Positions 1-7,786 of a stretch of 58,899 nucleotides of DNA are shown piece after piece (position 1 is the first letter of the stretch; each line of letters opens with the position of its first letter). The stretch covers positions 1 through 58,899 of the forward strand of contig NZ_JAODNK010000157.1 of the NCBI RefSeq assembly GCF_025465275.1. Direction: 5' to 3'. Both the position numbers and the translations under genes were made by a program. Origin of the DNA: Nocardia sp. (lineage in GTDB: Bacteria; Actinomycetota; Actinomycetes; Mycobacteriales; Mycobacteriaceae). The notes under the pieces were generated by a model. It had not been told where the DNA came from. It saw nothing but the letters and a program-made list of their open reading frames with translations, and did not search any database.

Positions 1-259
1 CGACCAGGAATACGCGCTTGCGGCCGAAGATGTCGCCGAGTCGGCCGCCGGTGATGAGCACTGCCGCGAAGGACAGCACATAGGCGGCGATGATCCATTC
101 GATATCCGAATACGCGGCGCCCAGATCTTTCTGGATGCTCGGTACCGCGACATTCACGATGGTCACGTCGAGCAGGTCCATGAACCCGGCGGCCAGGACG
201 ACGGCGAAGGCGATCCACCGGCGTGGATCGAGTGTTGTGGGGATGGTGTCGGATTCCAC
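1..259 (-). CDS. MFS drug exporter, DHA2/EmrB-like (N-terminal part, cut by window edge)
   Basis: Read on the minus strand from a GTG at 259, this gives about 86 residues and runs off the left edge. After a short cytoplasmic start comes a first membrane helix ending in a VTIVNVAVPSI stretch, typical of 14-helix EmrB/QacA proton-driven exporters. A second helix then leads into the loop GGRLGDIFGRKRVF, the MFS motif A. The family expels hydrophobic compounds or drugs across the inner membrane; the substrate cannot be told. It is divergent from the MarR-family gene at 390, an arrangement usual for a regulator controlling its neighbouring pump. The start is not certain because no clear ribosome site is seen. 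Confidence 0.85.
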   Translation of the reverse strand, partial: MESDTIPTTLDPRRWIAFAVVLAAGFMDLLDVTIVNVAVPSIQKDLGAAYSDIEWIIAAYVLSFAAVLITGGRLGDIFGRKRVFLV

Positions 260-270
260 GGCGAGCTCTC

Positions 271-304
271 TTCGATTCGGTGGGGCGATTTCGATTCGGT
301 GGGG
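271..304. repeat. Direct repeat in the exporter/regulator intergenic region
   Basis: The 15-mer TTCGATTCGGTGGGG occurs at 271-285 and again at 290-304, a 19-bp period. It lies just upstream of the exporter start. It could be a duplicated regulator half-site or a small replication slippage event. Confidence 0.6.
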
Positions 305-326
305 TGCTGCGACCTCTCAAACTATG

Positions 327-383
327 CACCTCAGGTGATTATCACGCAAGATGGCAATCATGATTGGTGCTCGCATGTAGAAT
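327..383. promoter_or_regulatory. Candidate MarR operators and -10 element between divergent genes
   Basis: Two palindromes lie here: CACCT-C-AGGTG at 327-337 and the perfect 12-mer CAATCATGATTG at 355-366. A TAGAAT hexamer at 378-383 fits the actinobacterial -10 pattern TAnnnT and ends 6 bp before the GTG of the MarR gene, so its transcript may be leaderless. The 12-mer lies where the -35 would be, a typical place for MarR autorepression. Binding is inferred. Confidence 0.5.
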
Positions 384-389
384 TTCGAT

Positions 390-902
390 GTGACCGAAGC
401 CGACCCGCGCCCCGTGCTGCTCGCCGATTCCATCCCCTTCGTGCTGTCGCAATTGGGTACGCAGGCCACCTTCCGGTTCACCGATCTGCTCACCCCGCTC
501 GGCATCAAACCGCAGCAGTTCGGCATGCTGCGCATCCTCGAGGCCGCCGGTGGGCGCTCCCAGCAGCAGTTGTCCGAGGCGCTCGGCATCCACCGGAATG
601 TGATGGTCGGACTGGTCGACGATCTGGAGAAGCGTGGGTTCGTCGAGCGCCGCAAACACCCGACCGACCGGCGCGCGCACGCCGTGTATCTGCTGCCCGC
701 CGGTTACGAAATGCTCACGCGGGCAGCGGGAATCGCCGCCGCCCTGGATGCGGAAATCACCTCGGCGCTCGATGCCGGCGAGCGGGAGACACTGCTCGCA
801 CTGCTGCAGAAGACGGCTGCCGGAAGCGGGCTGCTGCCCGGGATTCATCCGGGATTCACCACCGATCGGGCCGCTGGTTCCGGATGTGACACGGGTCACT
901 GA
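390..902 (+). CDS. MarR-family transcriptional regulator
   Basis: A 170-residue protein starting at GTG. A winged helix-turn-helix is visible: recognition helix about residues 66-82 (LGIHRNVMVGLVDDLEKRG) followed by a wing containing PTDRRAHAVYL (91-101); the DRR in the wing is the MarR hallmark. Helices at both ends should form the dimer interface. MarR proteins are usually dimeric repressors released by small phenolic or lipophilic ligands. The divergent exporter and the palindromes between them suggest it controls the exporter and itself. The tail after about residue 150 is short and unconserved-looking. Confidence 0.88.
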   Translation: MTEADPRPVLLADSIPFVLSQLGTQATFRFTDLLTPLGIKPQQFGMLRILEAAGGRSQQQLSEALGIHRNVMVGLVDDLEKRGFVERRKHPTDRRAHAVYLLPAGYEMLTRAAGIAAALDAEITSALDAGERETLLALLQKTAAGSGLLPGIHPGFTTDRAAGSGCDTGH

Positions 903-974
903 CTCGGGCGGTCACAGCGGGGTGCCGCCGGTGTCCAACCAGGTGAAGGCAATTCACTCGAAAGGACAGCCCTC

Positions 975-1847
975 ATGACCCGCATCGATGTACTCGACTC
1001 GTTCCTCAACTACAGCGACACCGGCACCGGTGACATCCCGGTGGTGTTCCTGCACGGCAACCCGACCTCGTCGTACATCTGGCGCAATGTGATCCCGTAT
1101 GTCAGCGGCGAAACCCGGGTGCTGGCACCGGATCTCATCGGGATGGGCGCCTCCGGTAAGCCCGACAGCGACTACCGGTTCGTTGATCACGCCCGCTACC
1201 TCGACGCCTGGTTCGAGGCGCTCGGGCTGGAGCAGGTGATCATCGTCGGCCACGACTGGGGTGGTGCGCTCGGAATGGACTGGGCGGCAAGCCATCCCGG
1301 CCGAGTGCGCGGCATCGCCGTGGTGGAGACCTTCCTGCGTCCCATGCGCTGGTCGGAAATGCCGCCGCAGGGCGCGGAACTCTTCCGCCGCTTCCGCTCC
1401 CCGGAAGGGGAGGAGATGGTCCTGGAACGCAATATGTTCATCGAGTTCAACCTGCCCGCCTCCACCCACAACCTCACCCCGGAAGCCCTGGACACCTACC
1501 GCGCGCCCTACCCGACCCCGCAATCCCGCAAGCCGATGCTGGTGTGGCCGCGCGAATTCCCGCTCGACGGCGAACCCGCCGACGTGGTCGCGATCATCGA
1601 GAACTACGACCGCTGGATGGCCTCCACCCCGGAGGTGCCCAAGCTGGTCATGGCCGTCGAGAACGGCGTCGGCCTCGGTTCCCCGGAAACGATGGACTGG
1701 GCGGCGGCCACCTTCGCCGCCGCCGAGATCACGAATATCGGCCCCGCCGGGCACCACTGCCCGGAAGACCAGCCCGACGCCATCGGTGCCGCGGTCGCGG
1801 AATGGATTCAGCGCCACGCATTGACGGCGGCCCCAGCCATCGCCTGA
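975..1847 (+). CDS. Haloalkane dehalogenase (alpha/beta-hydrolase, HLD-II-like)
   Basis: A 290-residue alpha/beta-hydrolase that matches the DhaA/LinB type along its whole length. The oxyanion/halide residue is Asn29 in HGNPTS. The nucleophile is Asp94 in VGHDWGG, with Trp95 as second halide ligand. The catalytic acid is Glu118 after strand 6 (VVETFLRP) and the base is His260 (GHHCPED). These are the positions of Asp106, Glu130 and His272 in Rhodococcus DhaA, so it belongs to subfamily II. It would hydrolyse carbon-halogen bonds of haloalkanes to an alcohol plus halide in the cytoplasm. The ATG has an AAAGGACAG ribosome site. It follows the MarR gene by 72 bp and may be co-transcribed. Confidence 0.9.
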   Translation: MTRIDVLDSFLNYSDTGTGDIPVVFLHGNPTSSYIWRNVIPYVSGETRVLAPDLIGMGASGKPDSDYRFVDHARYLDAWFEALGLEQVIIVGHDWGGALGMDWAASHPGRVRGIAVVETFLRPMRWSEMPPQGAELFRRFRSPEGEEMVLERNMFIEFNLPASTHNLTPEALDTYRAPYPTPQSRKPMLVWPREFPLDGEPADVVAIIENYDRWMASTPEVPKLVMAVENGVGLGSPETMDWAAATFAAAEITNIGPAGHHCPEDQPDAIGAAVAEWIQRHALTAAPAIA

Positions 1848-2026
1848 ACGCTGGTGACGAGAGGTTCGGAGTCGATCGCGGGTGCACTACACGCCGCGCT
1901 CTGCGATCGGCCCTGCCTCGCCCTACTGATCCCAGGACAGGCGGACTGCCCACTGGTCGTATCGCGCACCGCACAGCCCTGTCGAACCGCCTTGCGCCAC
2001 GCCGCATCCGCGCCCAAGCTGGCGAT

Positions 2027-3091
2027 ATGGAGACCGAAGCCAGCGGCAGATCTTCCGCGGACACGCCTGAATCCCGAGTGGGAAACACCACGCGCGGCGT
2101 CGCACCGGACATCATGACGGAGGTCGAGGGGAGCTCCGGTGCAGCGGTCGACGGCCATGATTTCGGGGGCACGGCGGAGGTGGAGTCCGGGCCGGATGCG
2201 GCCGAGCGGGAGTTGGTGGCGCGGGCGGTCGGCGGAGATCGGGCGGCGATCTCCGAAGTGGTTCGGCTGCTGCAGGATCCGATCTACCGGCTGGCGCTGC
2301 GCATGGTGTGGCGGCCCGCCGATGCGGAGGATGCCAGCCAGGAGATCCTGCTGCGGGTGGTCGGCAAGCTCGGCACCTGGCGGGGTGAGGCCAAACTGCT
2401 CACCTGGGCGTACCGGATCGGGGTCAACTATCTGCTCAACCTGAAACGCCGGACGCCGCAGGAGCAGCAGCAGTTGAGCCTCGACGAATTCAGCGAAGGC
2501 TTGAAAGACGGTCTGGCCGAACAGGATTACCGCGGCCCCGAATCGAGTCTGCTCACCCACGAGGTGCGGCTCAATTGCAGCCAGGCCATGCTGCAATGCC
2601 TGGTCCGCGACGAACGCATCGCCTTCGTACTCTCCGAGATCTTCGAACTCAGCTCCGCCGAGGCGGCATGGATCTCCGGCACCACCGCCCCCGCTTACCG
2701 AAAGCGCCTGGAGCGAGCCAAGAAACGACTGGGCAACTTCCTCACCTCGACCTGCGGACTGGCGAATCCGCAGGCCTTCTGCCGCTGCTCACGCCGCGTA
2801 GAAAAGGCCGTCGACCTCGGCCGCATCACCCCACCCCGCCCCACCTTCGCCGCACATCCCCTCACCCCGGGCGGCCGAACCGTAGACAGCGCCGCCCGGC
2901 AACTGGCGCGCCCCCGCGCCGCAACACCGCCGACCGCCGGCCGCGCCGCCCAGGAAGTAGAACGCCAGATGGCGCAACTGCACGCCGCCGCCGCCATACT
3001 CGGCGCCCACCCGGATTACGCAGCCCCCCAAGCCAAAATGGACGCCATCACCACCATCCTCACCTCCGGCCGCTTCCCCCTCCTGGACTGA
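2027..3091 (+). CDS. ECF-type RNA polymerase sigma factor with cysteine-containing C-terminal extension
   Basis: About 354 residues if read from the ATG at 2027; an ATG at 2114 would give 325, and neither has a good ribosome site. Sigma region 2 spans about residues 60-140, with DAEDASQEILLRV and the following GTWRGEAKLLTWAYRIGVN as core-binding and -10-reading segments. Region 4 is about 190-240. Unusually, a tail of more than 100 residues follows, opening with a Cys243...Cys252-x-Cys254 cluster (CGLANPQAFCRC), which I recall from a subgroup of actinobacterial sigma factors and which could bind metal or sense redox. No anti-sigma factor gene is adjacent. The last 80 codons are markedly richer in CCC/GCC codons than the core. 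Confidence 0.82.
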   Translation: METEASGRSSADTPESRVGNTTRGVAPDIMTEVEGSSGAAVDGHDFGGTAEVESGPDAAERELVARAVGGDRAAISEVVRLLQDPIYRLALRMVWRPADAEDASQEILLRVVGKLGTWRGEAKLLTWAYRIGVNYLLNLKRRTPQEQQQLSLDEFSEGLKDGLAEQDYRGPESSLLTHEVRLNCSQAMLQCLVRDERIAFVLSEIFELSSAEAAWISGTTAPAYRKRLERAKKRLGNFLTSTCGLANPQAFCRCSRRVEKAVDLGRITPPRPTFAAHPLTPGGRTVDSAARQLARPRAATPPTAGRAAQEVERQMAQLHAAAAILGAHPDYAAPQAKMDAITTILTSGRFPLLD

Positions 3092-3111
3092 CAATCCCCC
3101 TCGGTACCGGC

Positions 3112-3337
3112 CCCCTTAGTCCCCGGACCGCAACCGCACAGCCGTTATCCGAACCGCACACCCCTTAGTCCCCGGACCGCAACCGCGCAGCTGTTATCCG
3201 AACCGCACACCCCTTATATCCGTTGTGCCGCTGAGAAAAGATCTGTGCGATCGGACGGGCCTTGTGCGATCGGACGGGCTTTGTGCGGTCGGACTGGACC
3301 TGTGCGGTCGGGTGGGACCTGTGCGGTCCGGGCATCG
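3112..3337. repeat. Iterated 19/20-bp repeat array in a convergent intergenic gap
   Basis: The 260-bp gap between the sigma factor and the LLM gene is almost entirely repeats. A 49-bp unit is tandemly duplicated (3112-3160 and 3161-3209) and begins a third time. Inside each copy the core CCG(C)(A/G)CA(G/C) recurs 20 bp apart (3134 and 3154; 3183 and 3203). On the other side five 19-bp units of the reverse orientation start at 3243, 3262, 3281, 3300 and 3319, each opening [C/T]TGTGCG. Each side points in the transcription direction of the gene next to it. Confidence 0.85.
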
Positions 3338-3351
3338 CGGGGGAGTTCGGG

Positions 3352-4248
3352 TTAGGTCTGTGCGGTGAGTAGTTCGCGGGCTGCGGGGACTACTCGGCGG
3401 GCGAAGCGGTGGACCTGGTCCACGTCGAAGCCGGGGGGCCAGTAGATGAAGGTGTCGAAGCGGGCGTTCTTGTGCAGGGCGGCAATGATTTCCGCCCACT
3501 CCCGGGCGGAGCCTTGGATCGGGTCGTTGCCGCGGGGGCGGGGTTGGAGTTGCTGATCGCTGATGACGCCGGGGAGCGCCGCCATGCGGGTGATGGTTTG
3601 TGGATCGCGGTGTTCTGCGAGTGCGGCGGCGTCGATTCGGTCCTGCGCGGCCCGCCACCGCTCCCAGGGCAGCCAATTCGGAAGTGGCGCAACCCATCCG
3701 TCGGCAACCCGGCCCACCAGATCGAGGGCGTGCGGGCCCATGGCTCCGATCCAGATGCCGATCCGGTGCGCCGGCGCGGGCCCGCCCGCAATGCCCTGCA
3801 CCGTGTATTCGTCGCCCTGGACCGACACCAGCCGCCCGGGTCTCCAGGCGGCGCGGATGATCTCGATCCCCTCCTCGAGAGCCCGCAGCGCCGCCCGCCC
3901 CTTCAGCGCAGGCCCACCCATGGCGACCACACCGTCCTCGAAAGCGCCCGCCCCGACCCCGAGCTCGAACCGCCCGCCGCTCAGCAGATCGAACGTGGCG
4001 GCCTGCTTGGCCAGCATGGAAGGCCGCCGCAGCGGCATATTCGCGACCCCCGGATACACGCTGATCCGCCTGGTCGCGCTCAAGCAGGCCCCCAGCACCG
4101 CGAAGGTATCCCCGAATTCCGCCGCATACGGGTGATCCTGGATCCCCACCAGATCCAGCCCCTCGTCCTCGGCGGCCTTCGCCATATCGAGGACGTCCTC
4201 CAGCGCCGCCGCGGTGGGCGGGATCGAGATGCCGAATCGGAATGCCAT
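3352..4248 (-). CDS. LLM-class (luciferase-like) F420-dependent oxidoreductase
   Basis: A 298-residue TIM-barrel protein of the bacterial luciferase family. The ATG at 4248 has a strong GGAGGAGG ribosome site 4 nt away, so longer upstream readings are rejected. Typical stretches are GISIPPT at the N-terminus, GLDLVGIQDHPY (strand 2), SVYPGVANMPLRRP and LLSGGRFELGVGAG (residues near 100), the last being the usual cofactor phosphate loop of F420-type members. The family uses reduced F420 or FMN to reduce or oxygenate small molecules; the substrate is unknown. The product is cytoplasmic. It ends at the repeat array and is convergent with the sigma factor. Confidence 0.85.
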   Translation of the reverse strand: MAFRFGISIPPTAAALEDVLDMAKAAEDEGLDLVGIQDHPYAAEFGDTFAVLGACLSATRRISVYPGVANMPLRRPSMLAKQAATFDLLSGGRFELGVGAGAFEDGVVAMGGPALKGRAALRALEEGIEIIRAAWRPGRLVSVQGDEYTVQGIAGGPAPAHRIGIWIGAMGPHALDLVGRVADGWVAPLPNWLPWERWRAAQDRIDAAALAEHRDPQTITRMAALPGVISDQQLQPRPRGNDPIQGSAREWAEIIAALHKNARFDTFIYWPPGFDVDQVHRFARRVVPAARELLTAQT

Positions 4249-4370
4249 CCTGCCTCCTCCGGGTGCGACGCCAAGAGGATCTTCGACTGCGGAGGGGGCG
4301 ATGTCCGGAATTCCCTGTTTGCCAGCGTGTCTTATAGCTATGGCACCTGGTAGAGGCGTAGTGGAACCGG

Positions 4371-4856
4371 CTAGGGAACCTGATAGAAGGTGGAGAAGGA
4401 CGGTCCCTCGCCGATGAGGTAGTGGTTGTAGCCCTCGGCCGTCACGGAGACCTTTCCGGAACCGACGGGCAGGTCCAGGGAGATGGTCGGGCCGCCGTCC
4501 TTGGTCGCGTTCACCTGGGCGTAGGTCGGCAGTCGGCTGGCGGGCAGGTTGTCCCAGTTCAACGCCCAGTACATGACCGCGCCATTGCATCCGGCGGGAT
4601 TGTCCGCTCCGGCCCCGTAGGTGCCCAGCGGTTGCAGATTCAGCGTGAGCACGCCCGGACGATCCGGGTTGTAGTCGACGGAGGTGCGGTAGTGCACCCC
4701 GCAGCTGCCGGTGATGGCATTGCCTTCCGACTGCGAGCCCGGGGGCTGCCAGGCGATCGGCGGTTCGTAGGCATTGGCGACACCGGCTCCGCTGAGAGCG
4801 AAGGCCGCGGCGGCCGCGCCGCTGATTCCGGCGGCGGTGAGAGTGCGAAGTTGCAT
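4371..4856 (-). CDS. Small secreted protein, function unknown
   Basis: A 161-residue protein from ATG 4856 with GAGGGG as ribosome site. The first 30 residues form a Sec signal peptide ending ANAYEPP, with probable cleavage after ALSGAGVANA. The mature part of about 130 residues has two cysteines (one in TGSCGVHYRTS, one in PAGCNGAV) likely to form a disulphide, and many beta-prone segments with Trp and Tyr. I do not recognise a family with catalytic residues. It is divergent from the DUF1707 gene at 4952, so the 95-bp gap should hold both promoters. Confidence 0.75.
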   Translation of the reverse strand: MQLRTLTAAGISGAAAAAFALSGAGVANAYEPPIAWQPPGSQSEGNAITGSCGVHYRTSVDYNPDRPGVLTLNLQPLGTYGAGADNPAGCNGAVMYWALNWDNLPASRLPTYAQVNATKDGGPTISLDLPVGSGKVSVTAEGYNHYLIGEGPSFSTFYQVP

Positions 4857-4951
4857 TGATATCCCCTCGAGCAAATATGTAGCGAACATACTTTCACGGG
4901 GTATGTCCGCTTCGCCCAGCTGGGTGGGGAGTGGGCCGTTACCCTTCGGGG

Positions 4952-5716
4952 GTGAGTGCGAGGTCGTCCGATGCGTCGGGGTCTGCGAGCGCCGGGCGAA
5001 TGCGGGCTCGGGATGTAGATCGCGTGGATGCGCGTGCGCGGTTGGACGCTGCTTATGAAGAAGGCCAGCTGGGGGCGGACGAGTACGACCAGCGGTCGCA
5101 GCGGGCGCAGGCCGCGCAGACGGTGGCGGAGCTCGGGCAGCTGGTGGGGGATCTGCAACCCGGGCGGACCGAGGTGCCGCCGACGGCCACACCGGCGAAA
5201 CCGGCGGAGCTGAGCCGTTATCCGACCCGGACTCGGGCACGGGACAGTGATCGTGCGGCAACCGCCGCGCTCCTGGATGCGGGGCTCGCCGACGGTCAGC
5301 TGAACGAGGCCGATCACCGGGCGCTCACCGAACTCGCCGGGGAAGCCTCGACTTTGGGCGAGCTGGCGGATCTGACCTCGGATCTGCAGCGGCCGGACAA
5401 TGCGCCCGCCGTGGTGCAGCCGCCGAAGACGCAGCGGCGCAAGGTATTCAGCTGGGCGGTGCTCGCGGCCTGCGCGGCAATGTTCGCGGCCGGATTCGTG
5501 GCGGTGGATCAGCCGCCGGATATTCCGGCAGGCGCGCCCGTAGCTCCGCTCGGCGTGGTCCAGCCGATTGCGATTCCGATGCCGAATCTTCTTACCGCGG
5601 AAGGCTTCACCGTCTTCCGCGACCTGGTCAGCATCTACGTCGAGAACGGCTCCAAAACCGCATACGTGCAGGTATCGCCCCAGGGCGAGCCGATCACGGT
5701 GCACCTCCCGCAGTAA
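4952..5716 (+). CDS. Membrane protein with two tandem DUF1707 domains
   Basis: About 254 residues from GTG 4952 (an ATG at 5000 would start right at the first domain). Residues 17-69 and 93-146 are two copies of DUF1707, recognisable from the R-x-R-DxDR opening, the acidic-Gln-Leu middle (EEGQLGADEYDQR; ADGQLNEADHRAL) and the ending ELGQLVGDL / ELADLTSDLQ. One membrane helix follows at about 166-186, then about 70 extracytoplasmic residues. DUF1707 is a short actinobacterial domain of unknown function, usually at the N-terminus of membrane or regulatory proteins. It precedes the dnaK promoter region by 35 bp but is probably a separate unit. Confidence 0.8.
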   Translation: MSARSSDASGSASAGRMRARDVDRVDARARLDAAYEEGQLGADEYDQRSQRAQAAQTVAELGQLVGDLQPGRTEVPPTATPAKPAELSRYPTRTRARDSDRAATAALLDAGLADGQLNEADHRALTELAGEASTLGELADLTSDLQRPDNAPAVVQPPKTQRRKVFSWAVLAACAAMFAAGFVAVDQPPDIPAGAPVAPLGVVQPIAIPMPNLLTAEGFTVFRDLVSIYVENGSKTAYVQVSPQGEPITVHLPQ

Positions 5717-5750
5717 TCTCGACCCTGCACGAAAATTTTCTGCGCTCCCT

Positions 5751-5778
5751 GGAATAGATGTCATGAGTCGCCCGTTGG
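5751..5778 (+). promoter_or_regulatory. Putative SigH-type promoter of the dnaK operon
   Basis: GGAAT at 5751-5755 and CGTTGG at 5773-5778 are separated by 17 bp. This fits the GGAA[T/C]-N16-20-CGTT pattern known for the SigH/SigR heat and thiol-stress sigma factors of actinobacteria. The clpB upstream region has the same pattern with the same spacing. Confidence 0.65.
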
Positions 5779-5793
5779 TGCTGTTCAGACAAG

Positions 5794-5814
5794 GTTGAGC
5801 GAAGCGGACTCAAG
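5794..5814. promoter_or_regulatory. HAIR operator (HspR binding site) upstream of dnaK
   Basis: GTTGAGC-N7-ACTCAAG matches the HspR inverted repeat CTTGAGT-N7-ACTCAAG with two differences in the left arm. It lies about 15 bp past the SigH-like -10, so HspR bound here would block transcription near its start. HspR is encoded at the end of the operon and binds together with DnaK, giving feedback control. Confidence 0.9.
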
Positions 5815-5947
5815 TTCAAGTTGCACCAGACGGACAACCGGTGCAGGATTGAGCCGACCACGCTCAGTGTTGCTGAGGATCCTGCCCCGATTCGGAGCAG
5901 GATCCCGCCGCTAGGACACATCGGTACGTCAATCAGGAGGAATCACC

Positions 5948-7786
5948 ATGGCTCGTGCGGTCGGTATCGACCTCGGGACCACGAACTCGGTCATCGCCGT
6001 TCTCGAAGGCGGTGAGCCGGTAGTCGTCGCCAACTCGGAGGGCTCGCGTACGACCCCGTCGATCGTCGCTTTCGCGAAGAACGGCGAAGTTCTCGTGGGT
6101 CAGCCCGCGAAGAACCAGGCTGTCACCAACGTCGATCGCACGATTCGGTCCGTCAAGCGCCATATGGGCGAGGACTGGTCGGTGGAGATCGATGGCAAGA
6201 AGTACACCCCGCAGGAAATCTCCGCGCGCACGCTGATGAAGCTGAAGCGCGACGCCGAGGCCTACCTCGGTGAGGAGATCACCGACGCGGTCATCACCGT
6301 CCCCGCCTACTTCGAGGACGCGCAGCGCCAGGCCACCAAGGAAGCCGGCCAGATCGCGGGCCTCAACGTCCTGCGCATCGTCAACGAGCCCACCGCGGCC
6401 GCGCTGGCGTACGGCCTGGACAAGGGCGACAAGGAACAGTCCATCCTGGTCTTCGACCTCGGTGGCGGTACCTTCGACGTCTCCCTGCTCGACATCGGCG
6501 AGGGTGTCGTCGAGGTCCGTGCGACCTCCGGTGACAACCACCTCGGCGGCGACGACTGGGACGAGCGCGTTGTCACCTGGCTGGTCGACAAGTTCAAGGC
6601 GTCCTCGGGCATCGACCTGACCAAGGACAAGATGGCCCTGCAGCGCCTGCGCGAGGCCGCCGAGAAGGCCAAGATCGAACTGTCGTCCTCGCAGTCGACC
6701 TCGATCAACCTGCCCTACATCACGGTGGACGCGGACAAGAACCCGCTGTTTCTCGACGAGCAGCTGACCCGCGCGGAGTTCCAGAAGATCACCTCCGATC
6801 TGCTGGACCGCACCCGCAAGCCGTTCCAGTCGGTCATCAAGGACGCCGGCATCGCCGTCGCCGATATCGATCACGTTGTGCTCGTGGGTGGTTCGACCCG
6901 TATGCCCGCCGTCTCGGAGCTGGTCAAGGAACTGACCGGCGGCCGTGAGCCCAATAAGGGCGTGAACCCGGACGAGGTCGTCGCCGTCGGCGCCGCCCTG
7001 CAGGCCGGTGTGCTCAAGGGTGAGGTCAAGGACGTCCTGCTGCTCGATGTCACCCCGCTGTCGCTGGGTATCGAGACCAAGGGCGGCGTGATGACCAAGC
7101 TCATCGAGCGCAACACCACCATCCCGACCAAGCGGTCCGAGACCTTCACCACGGCCGATGACAATCAGCCGTCCGTGCAGATCCAGGTCTTCCAGGGTGA
7201 GCGCGAAATCGCTTCGCACAACAAGCTGCTCGGATCCTTCGAGCTGACCGGCATCCCGCCGGCTCCGCGTGGCGTGCCGCAGATCGAGGTCATCTTCGAC
7301 ATCGACGCCAATGGCATCGTGCACGTGACGGCCAAGGACAAGGGCACCGGCAAGGAGAACACGATCAAGATCCAGGACGGCTCCGGCCTGTCCAAGGAGG
7401 AGATCGATCGCATGGTCAAGGACGCCGAAGCGCACGCTTCGGAGGACAAGGCCCGTCGCGAAGAGGCCGAGACCCGCAACCAGGCCGAATCGCTGGTGCA
7501 CCAGACCGAGAAGTTCATCAAGGACAACGAGGACAAGGTCCCGGCCGAGATCAAGACCAAGGTCGAGGCGGCCATCACCGACGCCAACAAGGCGCTCGAG
7601 GGCACCGATATCGCGGCCATCAAGACCGCGGTGGAGAAGCTCGCGACCGAGTCGCAGGCGCTGGGCCAGGCCATCTACGACGCCAGTGCCGCGGATCAGG
7701 CCGCCTCGAGCAATGGCTCGAGCGCGCCCGACGCCGATGACACCGTCGTCGACGCCGAGGTCGTCGAGGAGCCGGAGAAGAAGTGA
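5948..7786 (+). CDS. dnaK: Molecular chaperone DnaK (Hsp70)
   Basis: A 612-residue Hsp70. The ATPase domain opens with GIDLGTTNSVIAVLEGG and includes the phosphate-2 loop VFDLGGGTFDVSLL and the adenosine segment VLVGGSTRMP. The substrate-binding domain begins after the linker DVLLLDVTPLSLGIE, and the helical lid ends in an acidic tail (DDTVVDAEVVEEPEKK). It folds and protects proteins in the cytoplasm with DnaJ and GrpE and acts as co-repressor with HspR. The ATG follows an AGGAGG ribosome site. The stop overlaps the grpE GTG by 4 nt (GTGA), which points to translational coupling. Regulated by the HAIR site and SigH-like promoter upstream. Confidence 0.99.
   Translation: MARAVGIDLGTTNSVIAVLEGGEPVVVANSEGSRTTPSIVAFAKNGEVLVGQPAKNQAVTNVDRTIRSVKRHMGEDWSVEIDGKKYTPQEISARTLMKLKRDAEAYLGEEITDAVITVPAYFEDAQRQATKEAGQIAGLNVLRIVNEPTAAALAYGLDKGDKEQSILVFDLGGGTFDVSLLDIGEGVVEVRATSGDNHLGGDDWDERVVTWLVDKFKASSGIDLTKDKMALQRLREAAEKAKIELSSSQSTSINLPYITVDADKNPLFLDEQLTRAEFQKITSDLLDRTRKPFQSVIKDAGIAVADIDHVVLVGGSTRMPAVSELVKELTGGREPNKGVNPDEVVAVGAALQAGVLKGEVKDVLLLDVTPLSLGIETKGGVMTKLIERNTTIPTKRSETFTTADDNQPSVQIQVFQGEREIASHNKLLGSFELTGIPPAPRGVPQIEVIFDIDANGIVHVTAKDKGTGKENTIKIQDGSGLSKEEIDRMVKDAEAHASEDKARREEAETRNQAESLVHQTEKFIKDNEDKVPAEIKTKVEAAITDANKALEGTDIAAIKTAVEKLATESQALGQAIYDASAADQAASSNGSSAPDADDTVVDAEVVEEPEKK

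Noticed and set aside
3194..3697. A Pro/Arg-rich reading frame across the repeat array and the LLM gene end
   Set aside because: Its sequence reflects the repeats and an alternate frame of the LLM gene.
5933..7501. A long open frame antisense to dnaK
   Set aside because: A known artefact of high-GC dnaK genes; no ribosome site or family match.
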